The position numbers and the translations under genes were made by a program. The notes beneath the pieces were generated by a model. It saw only the letters and a program-made list of their open reading frames with translations, was not told the origin of the DNA and did no database searches. This document shows positions 7,394 through 16,746 of a stretch of DNA of 39,372 nucleotides, one piece after another. Positions within the stretch are counted from its first letter, which is position 1. The number at the start of each line of letters is the position of its first letter. The stretch spans positions 1 through 39,372 of the forward strand of contig JBJKVQ010000004.1 in assembly GCA_045562575.1 (NCBI GenBank). The letters run 5' to 3'. Origin of the DNA: UBA6952 sp045562575 (GTDB lineage: Bacteria > Chloroflexota > Dehalococcoidia > Lucifugimonadales > UBA6952).

Positions 7394-9789
7394 TCAGACT
7401 AATGTTAGAGATTATTTATTCATTATTATTTATTGAGTTCCTTGGAGTTTTAATTTTCCCAATAATTTTCAAAGTATTTTGGAAACTTCCAGATAGAGGA
7501 TATTCATTTACTAAATTATTTTCTCTTGTTTTGTGGGTATATGTTATCTGGTTACTTGGTTCATTCAATTCAAATCTTCATCTAATAATAACTTCATCTA
7601 TAGTTCTGACTGCTATTGGGGTAGTTTCATTTATTACTTTATATTACAACTATAAATCCTTCTTCAATTACATAAAAAAACAATATCCAATAATTATTGC
7701 TTTTGATCTATGTTTTATTATCATTTTTGCTATTTGGATATTAATAAGAAATTTTGATCCAAGTATTTACCATACTGAACAAATTATGGATTTTACTATA
7801 CTGAATTCAGTAATGAATTATACATCTTACCCACCTGAAGATTTATGGTTTTCTGGAAATACACTAAATTATTATTATTATGGGTATTTAATCTTTGGTG
7901 TGTTTTTTGACTTTCTACAGATAGATACCTCTATTGCTTATAATTTAACTATCCCTTTAATAGCTTCATTAAGTTCAATAATATTGTTTGGTTTAATTTG
8001 GAATATTAGTTCATGTTTACAACTTTCTAAAACAATAATATTACTACTTTGCAGTTCTAGCATTATGGTCTTTAATTTCTTTTCCAATACCGAACCTCTT
8101 TTTGAATTACTAAATTCAATGCGTATATTGCCTAAGGAATTTCTTCTATGGATAGCAATAGATGGATTAGATTTTAATCTAAATGGTTTTTCATTCTTCC
8201 CGAATGATCATTATTGGTGGTGGAGAGCTACACGCGTAATCAATACATTCGACAGTGTAACTAATTCTTCTCTTGATTATACGATTACCGAATTCCCATT
8301 CTTTACATTAGCTTTAGCAGATTTACATCCACATTTAATATCTCTTCCATTCTATCTAATGTTTATTACATTCTTATTTAATTTTATTCTACTTAATGAT
8401 GATACAAGTATGATTTTAGGAAAAAAAGTAATTAGTAATAATATATTTCTATTATTTCTTTCATTAACAATTGGATCTTTGATTATTATGAATACTTGGA
8501 ATACGCCTTCAATTCTACTTCTACTTTTTGGAACATCTATAATTCCTATACGTAATTATCTAACACCCATGCTTTTTACAAAAATTAGAATTAACTTCTA
8601 TATAATAATTCTTGGTTTTATTTTGTTCATACCTTTCTTCATTACCTATAAAGCCCCAGTCAATGAAATTAACGTAGTAGGTGCAATATCTTCTCAATTC
8701 ATTCATTTATTTACTGTTTGGGGACTATTCACAACCATAATATTAGTTTTTTTAGGTTGTATCTATTTAAGACAAAATAAATATTTTTTGAATACTTATG
8801 TACCAAATAAGATACTCAGTATACTTCCTATAATCTTGATTGTTATAATTTGGTCAATTGCTATATTTTTAAAAGAAACATTCAATGAAAATCTACTCTT
8901 AGTCTTAATTAATAGAAATTTGTCATTATTATTATTTTCAATCATATCTATATTGCTTACGTATTTAATAATTTCTAAAAACGAAATACCAATAATTGCA
9001 ACCCAAAAATATATAACTAACAATTCAGTAAATACTTTTTATTTTATTCTCACAATTTTAGTTATTGGAATACTATTAATTATTATTCCTGAATACTTTT
9101 TTATAAAAGATCAGTTTGGCAATAGGATGAATACTGTATTTAAATTTAGTTACCAATCGTGGATATTACTTAGTATATTTGCACCTTTGCTAACATATTT
9201 TATATATACCTATATCACTAAATTTAAACTTTATTTTTATATTTCACTTATGATCATAATACTTACTTATTTATATTATTCATTTGGTTTTATTAATTTA
9301 CAAATTAATAATTGGGATAGGACTTTCAATATTAATGTTCATAAGAATTACTCCGTTGAAAATAAGATGACATTTGACTCAATTGAATGGATCAAGAAAA
9401 ACCTGCCACAAGGATCTATAATTTTAGAGGCTTCAGGAGATAGTTATTCAAACTATTCTAAAATCTCAGCTTTTACTGGATATCCAACTGTAATTGGGTG
9501 GGTAGGGCATCAACGGCAATGGAGGCCATTTCAATTAGAAGAAATATCTAATAGAGAAAAAGATGTTGAAAATATATATTTATCTAATAATATAGATCGT
9601 GTTAAGCAATTGATATATAAATATAACATTCGATATATATATTTAGGAATTCAAGAAAATAATAAATATGGAAAAGATAGTATTTCAAATAATACATTTA
9701 GATCTTTTGGTAAAAGAATTTATCAATCCGACCAGGAGGTTAACGGTACTCATATATATATATATGATGTAAGTTTGATACATGAATAA
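7390..9789 (+). CDS. YYY-domain (DUF2298) polytopic membrane protein
   Basis: Large integral membrane protein (799 aa) of the Chloroflexi/archaeal YYY family. The naming tyrosine cluster is visible in NTLNYYYYGYLIFG near residues 157-170. Roughly 15-20 hydrophobic segments are interrupted by a conserved-looking extracytoplasmic stretch with WWWRATRVIN and FTLALADLHPHL, and the C-terminal ~150 residues are soluble. The overall plan resembles GT-C glycosyltransferases, so a role in lipid-linked sugar transfer is inferred, not shown. The start may be the GTG overlapping the ftsY stop or the ATG at 7402. It overlaps the next gene, its usual genomic partner, by 8 bp. Confidence 0.85.
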   Translation: MIRLMLEIIYSLLFIEFLGVLIFPIIFKVFWKLPDRGYSFTKLFSLVLWVYVIWLLGSFNSNLHLIITSSIVLTAIGVVSFITLYYNYKSFFNYIKKQYPIIIAFDLCFIIIFAIWILIRNFDPSIYHTEQIMDFTILNSVMNYTSYPPEDLWFSGNTLNYYYYGYLIFGVFFDFLQIDTSIAYNLTIPLIASLSSIILFGLIWNISSCLQLSKTIILLLCSSSIMVFNFFSNTEPLFELLNSMRILPKEFLLWIAIDGLDFNLNGFSFFPNDHYWWWRATRVINTFDSVTNSSLDYTITEFPFFTLALADLHPHLISLPFYLMFITFLFNFILLNDDTSMILGKKVISNNIFLLFLSLTIGSLIIMNTWNTPSILLLLFGTSIIPIRNYLTPMLFTKIRINFYIIILGFILFIPFFITYKAPVNEINVVGAISSQFIHLFTVWGLFTTIILVFLGCIYLRQNKYFLNTYVPNKILSILPIILIVIIWSIAIFLKETFNENLLLVLINRNLSLLLFSIISILLTYLIISKNEIPIIATQKYITNNSVNTFYFILTILVIGILLIIIPEYFFIKDQFGNRMNTVFKFSYQSWILLSIFAPLLTYFIYTYITKFKLYFYISLMIIILTYLYYSFGFINLQINNWDRTFNINVHKNYSVENKMTFDSIEWIKKNLPQGSIILEASGDSYSNYSKISAFTGYPTVIGWVGHQRQWRPFQLEEISNREKDVENIYLSNNIDRVKQLIYKYNIRYIYLGIQENNKYGKDSISNNTFRSFGKRIYQSDQEVNGTHIYIYDVSLIHE
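9752..9765. repeat. (AT)7 dinucleotide run near the 3' end of the YYY gene
   Basis: Seven AT units encode a HIYIYD stretch in the last codons of the YYY-domain gene, about 16 bp before the start of the overlapping Agl23-like gene. Slippage here would alter the YYY C-terminus and could change coupling to the downstream start. It may also be simple AT-rich drift. Confidence 0.7.
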
Positions 9790-11731
9790 TCGACACACAA
9801 TATACACATTTTATTTGCCATTTTTATCAATAATGATTTTATCTGCATTTATGCATCTCTACCAACTAGATAAGCAGTCATTACACCACGATGAAAGTAT
9901 GCATGTATTTTATAGTTGGTTTATTTATAAAGGAGATTTAGCAGCATTTAGTAATATCCACACTCCGATGATGCATGGACCTTTCCAATTTTATTTCAAT
10001 TCATTAATATTTCATATATTTGGAGATTCAAACTATACTGCAAGATTACTACCAGCGCTCTTTGGCATTTTATTGTCAATTTTACCCTTACTGTTTCGCA
10101 AAGATCTAGGGAACATACTAACTTTACTATTTGCGTTTACCCTTACAATATCACCAACTTTACTATATTTCAGTAGGTTTGCTAGAAATGATATATATGT
10201 TGCTGTATGGTCATTAGTAATGATTTATTGTTATTTACGTTACAATAAATCAGGTCAGTTTAAATATCTTATAGCAAGCTCTTTAACATTAGCTTTCTTT
10301 TTTATAACAAAAGAAAGTGCATATATATTCACAGCATTTTTACTTGTTTATTTGTTAGTTAGTATTTTTTGTGAATTTCTTAAATCCTTTGCAACCAAAG
10401 ATTTTAAAGGATTAATCATTAATAACAAACATACTATTGAATATTTTATGTTTTTACTAATCATATCTTTGCCTATTGGTGGCGCTGGATTTATCCTTTT
10501 TCAAGAACAACTAACTTTAACTCTTGGTTCAACAGAATGGCCTAATATAGGACTTCCGAGTGATGATTCAAGTACTTATGCGATTATGATTACCATAATG
10601 CTATCTTGTATTTCAATTATATTTATATTTTTACATAGAATTCTTATTTTCTTCAAATTAATTGACAGTCAAATCACATTTATTTCAGTAAAAAAACTTT
10701 TATACATAACATTCATATTCTTTTTTCTACTCCTTATTTTCCATACATCTTTCTTCACTAAATTTGATGGTGTAAAAATTGCATTTTGGCAAAGTTTAGG
10801 TTATTGGATTGCTCAACACGATGTAGCGAGAGGAGCACAACCTTGGTTTTATTACATTATGCTAGCATTTGTTTATGAATATAGTGCATTTATAATTGGA
10901 TCTATATCAGGATTCTATTTTTTATACAAAGGTGACAAAAACGAAAAATTCATCGCGTATTGGGCTTTTGTGTCATTTCTATTTTATTCGTATGCTGGAG
11001 AAAAAATGCCATGGTTATTAGTTGAAGTCATATTACCTTTTTATTTAGTTTCTTTTTACGGCATCCGTAAATGGTTAAATTATGTTTTGAATTCGAGTTT
11101 TAATAACTTTCGGTACATTTATTACAGTAGTGTGTTATTAATATTACTATTATTTGTCTCGCCAATAAGTAATACTATACGTCTCGTTTATACAAATCCA
11201 GGATGGCCAAACGAATTGCTGGTTTATGTACAATCTTCTCCACATATTGCAGAAATCGATAATCAAATATCATTAATATCAAAAGAAACAAATAAACTAA
11301 ATCAATTAACTATTCAAATCGACTCAACTGATGGGTTTAGTTGGCCGTGGGCTTGGTATTTCAGAAATTATGATAGTGTAAGTTATCGGGACTTTTCTAA
11401 TAACCCTTTTACTAATCCTAATCAAACAGCGGATATTGTACTGTTAGCGGATCGTAATAAATCTAAAAATCATTATTTTCTTAACCAACATGATAGTCCA
11501 GTATTATATACTCATCGTTGGTGGAACCCCGAAACATACAAAGAATTTAGTATTTCTAATATAAGTTTTATTCCCGAAATTACTGATAATGGATGTAAAT
11601 TAATTGACTACTTTCTCCATAGACGATTTGATTCGAGTGTCGGTTCTATTTATGCAAATATTTATGTAAGAGAGACACTATTAAGTTCGATAAATGTTTC
11701 TCCTTTACTGAACGAAACATCTAGTTGTTAA
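9782..11731 (+). CDS. TIGR03663/Agl23-like flippase-associated membrane glycosyltransferase-type protein
   Basis: Polytopic membrane protein (649 aa) matching the family annotated as 'flippase activity-associated protein Agl23'. Its first extracytoplasmic loop carries the GT-C-like acidic motif LHHDESMH (residues about 35-42), followed by MMHGPFQFY and the segment ARLLPALFGI. Later landmarks are FSRFARNDIY and YSYAGEKMPWL. About 12 membrane helices precede a soluble C-terminal tail with GFSWPWAWYFRNY. The family normally lies next to a YYY-domain protein, as here, which supports both calls. The biochemical activity is not established; sugar transfer from a polyprenyl carrier is inferred. Its ATG overlaps the upstream stop by 8 bp. 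Confidence 0.83.
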   Translation: MNNRHTIYTFYLPFLSIMILSAFMHLYQLDKQSLHHDESMHVFYSWFIYKGDLAAFSNIHTPMMHGPFQFYFNSLIFHIFGDSNYTARLLPALFGILLSILPLLFRKDLGNILTLLFAFTLTISPTLLYFSRFARNDIYVAVWSLVMIYCYLRYNKSGQFKYLIASSLTLAFFFITKESAYIFTAFLLVYLLVSIFCEFLKSFATKDFKGLIINNKHTIEYFMFLLIISLPIGGAGFILFQEQLTLTLGSTEWPNIGLPSDDSSTYAIMITIMLSCISIIFIFLHRILIFFKLIDSQITFISVKKLLYITFIFFFLLLIFHTSFFTKFDGVKIAFWQSLGYWIAQHDVARGAQPWFYYIMLAFVYEYSAFIIGSISGFYFLYKGDKNEKFIAYWAFVSFLFYSYAGEKMPWLLVEVILPFYLVSFYGIRKWLNYVLNSSFNNFRYIYYSSVLLILLLFVSPISNTIRLVYTNPGWPNELLVYVQSSPHIAEIDNQISLISKETNKLNQLTIQIDSTDGFSWPWAWYFRNYDSVSYRDFSNNPFTNPNQTADIVLLADRNKSKNHYFLNQHDSPVLYTHRWWNPETYKEFSISNISFIPEITDNGCKLIDYFLHRRFDSSVGSIYANIYVRETLLSSINVSPLLNETSSC

Positions 11732-11749
11732 TAGTCTATACTGTACCTT

Positions 11750-12802
11750 ATGAATTACTTACTTAAAACAATAATTGGTTTAGTAATCACTGTGTTTTTT
11801 ATGGCTATATTTTTCTATACCGCAGGGTTAGAAGAAGTATTTTCTACAATTACTAATGTTAAATTGATATTTTTGTTACCTTCAATATTCCTATATTTCA
11901 TTTCACTATTTATAAGAACTCTTCGGTGGCAATATATATTAGATAGTGTTTTAAAAATACGTACTTGGACTTTATTTAAATCAATTGCAATAGGTTATTC
12001 AACTAACAATATATTGCCAGTACGGTTAGGAGAATTAATTCGTTTATACTACGTTGCTAAAATATCAAATATTTCTAAAAGTACTACACTAGGAACTATC
12101 ATTACTGAAAGAGTAATGGACGCATTGACATTAATCGCATGCGTTGCATTCACTTTAATTGGTTTTATATTAATAGATATTATTGAATTTAATAAACTAT
12201 TCACAATCGAAAACATAATAATAGTAACTTTGATATTTGGATCTCTAACTATACTAGTTATATTTTTTATTTTAATTTGGTTAGCTAAGGACCCCAAAAT
12301 AATTGAGATAATTATTAAAAGTATCTTTGCCAGATTATCACAAACTAATTTAGATAAAATAATAAATATCTATAACTACTTTTTAAAAGGCCTGGTAGTT
12401 TTGGGGAGTTTAAAAAAAATCTCCTACATATTTTTTATTTCTTTAGCTATATGGATATTTGAATTCTTTTTAGCTTATATATTAGTTATAAGTTTGGGAA
12501 TTGAAAACTTTAAATATGAGCCTGTAATTTTGTTTTTTATTCTTTGTTTATCTATATCTGTTGCTAATCTCGCAACAAGTATTCCATTAACACAAGGCGG
12601 TATTGGTCCTTTTGAACTATCTGGTTCTTTAATATTAATAATGTTTGGTATTGATGCAGCCTATGCAGGTGCTTTTATAATACTACTTCATGCACTTTTA
12701 TTAATACCAGTCACCCTTGTAGGTATGATCTTTTTATTTACTGGAGAAGAATCCTTCTTTGAAGTTATGCGAAATTCCTCTAAACTAAGGAATAATGAAT
12801 AA
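11750..12802 (+). CDS. AglD/UPF0104-type flippase-like-domain membrane protein
   Basis: 350-aa integral membrane protein of the lysylphosphatidylglycerol synthetase transmembrane-region/AglD family. Visible family landmarks are the RTLRWQYIL segment near residues 62-70, the short NNILPVRLGELIRLYY block (84-99) and the late ATSIPLTQGGIGPFE block (about 275-289). About eight hydrophobic helices are evident. No aminoacyl-transferase domain is fused, so it is unlikely to be MprF. In archaea and Chloroflexi such proteins accompany N-glycosylation or lipid-linked sugar genes. Placement directly after the YYY and Agl23-like genes (18-bp gap) and overlapping the FAD oxidoreductase by 8 bp suggests one pathway, perhaps moving a polyprenyl-sugar lipid across the membrane. 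Confidence 0.8.
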   Translation: MNYLLKTIIGLVITVFFMAIFFYTAGLEEVFSTITNVKLIFLLPSIFLYFISLFIRTLRWQYILDSVLKIRTWTLFKSIAIGYSTNNILPVRLGELIRLYYVAKISNISKSTTLGTIITERVMDALTLIACVAFTLIGFILIDIIEFNKLFTIENIIIVTLIFGSLTILVIFFILIWLAKDPKIIEIIIKSIFARLSQTNLDKIINIYNYFLKGLVVLGSLKKISYIFFISLAIWIFEFFLAYILVISLGIENFKYEPVILFFILCLSISVANLATSIPLTQGGIGPFELSGSLILIMFGIDAAYAGAFIILLHALLLIPVTLVGMIFLFTGEESFFEVMRNSSKLRNNE

Positions 12803-14123
12803 TACAAATAACAAACGCATAGCAATTATTGGTGGAGGCTATTCTGGCCTCAGTGCTGCTCATACATTTATTAAAAGAGGATACAGTGTTCAAATATACG
12901 AAGCTGCACCTTTTTTAGGTGGATTAGCTTCAACTTTCAATATAGGTAATAGTGTAGTTGAGAAATTTTATCACCATCTATTTTTATCAGATAATTACCT
13001 GATAGATCTCCTTGAAGAATTCAACTTAAAAAGCCATATCATATGGAAGAACTCATCAACATCATATTTCCATAATGGCAGAATATATCCATTTACAACA
13101 CCAATAGATCTATTAAAATTTTCTCCTGTAAATTTTATTAACCGTATTAGAATGGGACTTTTAGCTCTTTATTTACAACGTGTAAAAAATTGGAAAAAAT
13201 ATGAAAAGATAACTGCTGCTGAATATATGAAAAAATATGCAGGTTCTCAGAATTACAAGATTATTTGGGAACCTCTATTAAAAGGTAAATTTAGTGATTA
13301 TTATCAAGATGTTAGTATGTCTTGGTTATGGAGTAAATTCGCAACGAGAGTTGCTTCTAGAGACCGTAATTTTCAAGAAAAACTTGGGTACATAGATGGC
13401 AGTTGGAATCTATTAACAGAAGCATTAGCTACATTTATAACGAAACATAATTCCAAAATCGATTTAAACACGAGAGTTAGTAAAATTCATGTTGAAAACA
13501 ATAAAATTACAGGGTTAGATACTATTGATAATGATGGTAATACCACAACTGAAAATTTCGATATAATTCTTTCTACCATACCTACTTTCTATCTTCCAAA
13601 TCTCATTCAAGAACTTCCCGATGATTATAAGAAACGACTGACTGACATTCAGTACGAGGGAGCAATTGCAGCAGTCTGGTTTCTGAATAAACCTTTAAGT
13701 AATTCTTACTGGATGAATATATCTGATCCCGAAATACCTTTTTTACTCGCACTTGAACATACAAATTTATTTAATTCGGATTCATATAATGGCAATCACA
13801 TTTTGTATACGGCAGACTATGTCACACAAAATGATCCACGGTGGCAAATGGATGATGAAACTATTTTAAATTCCTACATACCTCATTTAAAAAAAATAAA
13901 CCCCAACTTTGAAAAATCTTGGATTAATAAAACCTATATTCACAAAGAACGAGCAGCCCAACCAGTAGTCACGTTGAACTATTCGGATAAAATTCCTGAC
14001 ACTAAATCACCAATAGATGGATTATGGCTTGCTGCTATGAGTCAAGTATACCCTCAAGATAGGGGAACTAATTATAGTATTGGACTAGGACAAAAGGTTG
14101 CCCAAGATATTATGGATAAATAA
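12795..14123 (+). CDS. NAD(P)/FAD-dependent oxidoreductase, amine oxidase/protoporphyrinogen oxidase-like
   Basis: 442-aa flavoprotein. An N-terminal dinucleotide-binding motif IAIIGGGYSGLSAA (residues 9-22) ends in an acidic strand (YEAAPFLGGLAS), the classical GxGxxG...E plus GG doublet of FAD amine oxidases. It continues with FYHHLF, FTTPIDLL, and a region PLLKGKFSDYYQDVSMSWLW typical of the protoporphyrinogen oxidase-like/UDP-galactopyranose mutase-like group found in glycan clusters. A late SIGLGQKVA segment fits the second FAD-binding part. The substrate is unknown; from its neighbours a role in modifying a polyprenyl lipid or sugar is possible. It closes the six-gene run starting at rnc and is followed immediately by a strong terminator. 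Confidence 0.8.
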   Translation: MNNTNNKRIAIIGGGYSGLSAAHTFIKRGYSVQIYEAAPFLGGLASTFNIGNSVVEKFYHHLFLSDNYLIDLLEEFNLKSHIIWKNSSTSYFHNGRIYPFTTPIDLLKFSPVNFINRIRMGLLALYLQRVKNWKKYEKITAAEYMKKYAGSQNYKIIWEPLLKGKFSDYYQDVSMSWLWSKFATRVASRDRNFQEKLGYIDGSWNLLTEALATFITKHNSKIDLNTRVSKIHVENNKITGLDTIDNDGNTTTENFDIILSTIPTFYLPNLIQELPDDYKKRLTDIQYEGAIAAVWFLNKPLSNSYWMNISDPEIPFLLALEHTNLFNSDSYNGNHILYTADYVTQNDPRWQMDDETILNSYIPHLKKINPNFEKSWINKTYIHKERAAQPVVTLNYSDKIPDTKSPIDGLWLAAMSQVYPQDRGTNYSIGLGQKVAQDIMDK

Positions 14124-14148
14124 AAGGGAGCTTATAGCTCCCTTTTAT
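14120..14148. terminator. bidirectional intrinsic terminator between convergent operons
   Basis: A perfect 12-bp stem (14120-14131 with 14137-14148) around the 5-nt loop TTATA; the core is AAAAGGGAGC pairing with GCTCCCTTTT. A-rich and T-rich flanks make it work in both directions. It overlaps the last codons of the FAD oxidoreductase gene and lies 20 bp from the end of the minus-strand permease gene. It is the only strong hairpin terminator I see in the window. Confidence 0.9.
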
Positions 14149-14167
14149 GAAATTTATTTTCTTAAGT

Positions 14168-15070
14168 CTAACGACCACGTAATTTAGGATCGAATGTATC
14201 TCGTAACGCATCACCAAATACATTGAATCCAAGAACTAGCCAAGTAATTGCAACACCAGGAACTATAACCATCCATGGTGCTGAAATAGCGTATAACATG
14301 ACAGATCCTGATAATAACCTACCCCAAGATGGATGGGGTGGTGGTACGCCTAAACCTAAAAAGCTTAATGAAGCTTCAGTTAGAATAGCAGTACCTAATA
14401 AACTACTTGCTAAAACAAGATATGGAGCCATGACATTTGGTGTTATATGTCGCCACATTATTCTAGATGGCTTGCATCCGATAGCACGTGCTGCATCAAT
14501 ATACACATTTTCTTTACAAGAGAGTACTGAACCTCGCATTACTCGAACCGTTCTCGGTATGAAGATAATTGATAATGCCATAACGACAGTATCTATTCCT
14601 CCTGACCCAACATCTGTTGCCATCAATGCAAGGGCTAATAAAATACCCGGTATAGATAACATAATTTCAGTAATTCTTTGAATTAGATTATCAATACCAC
14701 CTCCAAAAAAGCCACTAATTACACCAAAGACTAGACCAATAACGCTACCTATAGCTACAGAGATAAAACCTACTTGGGCAGAAATAACTGCACCGCCGAT
14801 TATCCTTGCCCATAAGTCTCGTCCAAAGTCATCTGTTCCAAAAAAATGTTGTGCATTTGGTCCTTGTAGGCGATCAGGAACATTGGTTTCGTTAGGGTCG
14901 TAACGTTTAATTACTGGATTAAGTATTGCTGCAGCTAAAACAACTAATACCATAAATAAACCCACAGCTCCAATAGTTCGTTTTCTACACCATGAACCAA
15001 ATTGTTTGGTTAGTGACCAAAGGCGATTTTCTTTTTCCGCAAATTCTATTTCATTAATATCTGTAGCCAT
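14168..15070 (-). CDS. oligopeptide/dipeptide-type ABC transporter permease, OppC/DppC family
   Basis: Inner-membrane permease subunit (300 aa). The N-terminal helix near residues 35-52 is followed by the extracytoplasmic stretch PNAQHFFGTDDFGRDLWARII, characteristic of the DppC/OppC/NikC family. Several membrane helices follow, and the coupling-helix EAA-type motif EASLSFLGLGVPPPHPSWGRLL lies near residues 231-252. The start is the ATG preceded by GAGG; it begins 12 bp after the OppB-like gene. No ATPase or substrate-binding protein is in the window, so the substrate is unknown; peptides, nickel or sugars are all possible in this family. The gene pair is visibly more GC-rich than its surroundings. 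Confidence 0.92.
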   Translation of the reverse strand: MATDINEIEFAEKENRLWSLTKQFGSWCRKRTIGAVGLFMVLVVLAAAILNPVIKRYDPNETNVPDRLQGPNAQHFFGTDDFGRDLWARIIGGAVISAQVGFISVAIGSVIGLVFGVISGFFGGGIDNLIQRITEIMLSIPGILLALALMATDVGSGGIDTVVMALSIIFIPRTVRVMRGSVLSCKENVYIDAARAIGCKPSRIMWRHITPNVMAPYLVLASSLLGTAILTEASLSFLGLGVPPPHPSWGRLLSGSVMLYAISAPWMVIVPGVAITWLVLGFNVFGDALRDTFDPKLRGR

Positions 15071-15082
15071 AATTTAACCTCG

Positions 15083-16042
15083 TTAATTGTTACTGATACG
15101 TGGATCAAGCCACCCATATATAATATCAACCAATAGATTGATAAAGACAAATATAAATGCAAATACTAGAATTAAAGCCTGTACAGTTGTGTAGTCTCTG
15201 TTTCTGATTGCTTCAATTAAATGAACCCCAATACCTGGAATTGAAAACACTGTTTCGCTGACCACGGTACCACCAAGGAGTCCACCAACTGACATACTAA
15301 CAACAGTAACAACAGGAATCATTGAATTTTTCAAAACATGTCTCCATATAACTACAGTGTTTGCTAATCCTTTCGCACGGGCTGTTCTTATGTAATCTTC
15401 TCGTAAGACCTCTAACATTGTTGAGCGAGTCATTCGTGTGACAATCGCCATTAGATTGAACCCGATTATTAATGCAGGGAATATTAACTGTGCCATATTG
15501 GCACCAGGATCTTCCCATATATAATTTCGCCCAAGAGGAGGCATCCACCGCCAAACTCTAACAGTGAGCATTAATATCATTAGACCTTCCCAGAAAGCGG
15601 GAAGGGCCAGGAAAAAGATACTAAAGAATCGAGCAATTGCATCTACCCAAGTATCTTGTCTTAATGCAGATATAATTCCTAAGGGTATTCCTACCACACA
15701 ACCAATAATGACTGACATAATTGCAAGTTGGCCAGTAACTGGCATTCTAATCATTATTTCATCAGCAACAGGAAGTCTGTTCCACATAGAATTTCCCAAA
15801 TTACCCATTGGTATACCTTTTATCCAGTTCCAATATTGTAATGGGAGGGGGTCGTTAGTTCCTAATTCCTCGCGGAGTTTTTCTAAGGAAGCAGGATCTA
15901 CAGCAGCAGCTCCTTCTTCTCCAGCTAATAACGCATATGCTATATCTCCAGGAACTACTCGCATTAGGAGGAATACAAAAAGTGTTGCCCCTAAGAGTGT
16001 AGGTATCATAAATAATAATCTTCTAAATATAAAGGTCTGCAT
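15083..16042 (-). CDS. oligopeptide/dipeptide-type ABC transporter permease, OppB/DppB family
   Basis: Inner-membrane permease subunit (319 aa) and partner of the OppC-type gene downstream. It has the family N-terminus TFIFRRLLFMIPTLLGAT with RVVPGD after the first helix, a periplasmic region, and the C-terminal coupling motif DYIRTARAKGLANTVVIWRH followed by LLGGTVVSETVFSIPGIG. A Shine-Dalgarno-like GAGGG precedes the ATG, and a promoter-like pair lies about 65 bp upstream of the start. Usually a solute-binding protein gene comes first in such operons; here the gene upstream is an unrelated unknown 168-aa protein. Confidence 0.93.
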   Translation of the reverse strand: MQTFIFRRLLFMIPTLLGATLFVFLLMRVVPGDIAYALLAGEEGAAAVDPASLEKLREELGTNDPLPLQYWNWIKGIPMGNLGNSMWNRLPVADEIMIRMPVTGQLAIMSVIIGCVVGIPLGIISALRQDTWVDAIARFFSIFFLALPAFWEGLMILMLTVRVWRWMPPLGRNYIWEDPGANMAQLIFPALIIGFNLMAIVTRMTRSTMLEVLREDYIRTARAKGLANTVVIWRHVLKNSMIPVVTVVSMSVGGLLGGTVVSETVFSIPGIGVHLIEAIRNRDYTTVQALILVFAFIFVFINLLVDIIYGWLDPRISNN

Positions 16043-16106
16043 AAGTTTCCCTCAATAAATCCATTATGTTTATTTTTGAACTAATAACTAGAAGTTAACT
16101 TGATAG

Positions 16107-16135
16107 ATTGTATGCAAAAGTTTTTATTCTTGCAA
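16107..16135 (-). promoter_or_regulatory. candidate promoter for the permease pair
   Basis: On the minus strand TTGCAA (16135-16130) and TACAAT (16112-16107) are spaced by exactly 17 nt, placing a transcription start near 16100 and a ~58-nt leader before the OppB-type ATG. The rest of the 168-bp gap (16043-16210) is AT-rich with no hairpin or coding signal that I could see. Confidence 0.45.
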
Positions 16136-16210
16136 TATAAATATCTATTTCTAAAGGCATTTTATATATATTTGTAAATTTTGCAACACTTTATTAAATA
16201 ATATCATAAT

Positions 16211-16717
16211 TTATTCCAATTCTGCATTCACAACTGGAAACATAACTATGGGTATGAAACCATACTTTGATTCATATCTTTTTGTAAAGTGCAGTGCAAT
16301 TAAACAATCGCAGTTACTGTATGCTACAAATTCATCAACTGAGTCGACCCCATCTTCATATAAGGGGACAATATCAGGCCTTATTTGAAAATCAAATTTT
16401 TTATTCTGTAAAGTGTGTAACATAAATGAAGCAACAGATCCATCACTGTTATATTTCAAATTCCGAATATAACCACCAGCTTCTAATATGTCTGGTGGAT
16501 TATTGCTACTTTTACCGGCTCCAAATCTATGTGGTATTGTCAGACCACCCCATGGACTATTGTAGTAATTAGAAAGTACTTTTTCTTCATACTTCATATT
16601 TGAAAGATAAATTTGTTGATTTATTCCTTGAATTATTAAGTAAAGAGAAATAATTAAGGATGACGTAATTAATACAAAAAAAATGATTCCCTTTTTGTAA
16701 ATTAGTATATTTTTCAT
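16211..16717 (-). CDS. unrecognised membrane-anchored protein
   Basis: 168 aa. A single strongly hydrophobic N-terminal helix (residues about 8-31) follows positively charged residues, so the remainder should be outside the membrane; no lipobox Cys is seen. The soluble part includes SPWGGLTIPHRFGAG, a GGYIRNLKY strand and a Cys-Asp-Cys in NCDCLIALHF. I do not recognise the family. It lies on the same strand as the permease genes but 168 bp upstream of them, with a separate promoter candidate in between. It is divergent from the lipoprotein gene at 16818. Translation across the ORF looks coherent (no low-complexity stretches), supporting a real gene. Confidence 0.65.
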   Translation of the reverse strand: MKNILIYKKGIIFFVLITSSLIISLYLIIQGINQQIYLSNMKYEEKVLSNYYNSPWGGLTIPHRFGAGKSSNNPPDILEAGGYIRNLKYNSDGSVASFMLHTLQNKKFDFQIRPDIVPLYEDGVDSVDEFVAYSNCDCLIALHFTKRYESKYGFIPIVMFPVVNAELE

Positions 16718-16746
16718 TTCATTTAATCCAAAACTATAAAACGTTG

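Noticed and set aside
11750..12802. MprF (lysylphosphatidylglycerol synthetase)
   Set aside because: Only the flippase-like membrane domain is present; the C-terminal aminoacyl-transfer domain is missing.
14223..14681. 152-codon plus-strand ORF opposite the OppC-type gene
   Set aside because: It is antisense to a clear permease gene, and its translation has no recognisable features.
15297..16058. Open frames at 15297-15554 (minus) and 15564-16058 (plus) within the OppB-type gene
   Set aside because: They are shadows of the permease reading frame on the two strands; neither shows family similarity or its own ribosome-binding site.
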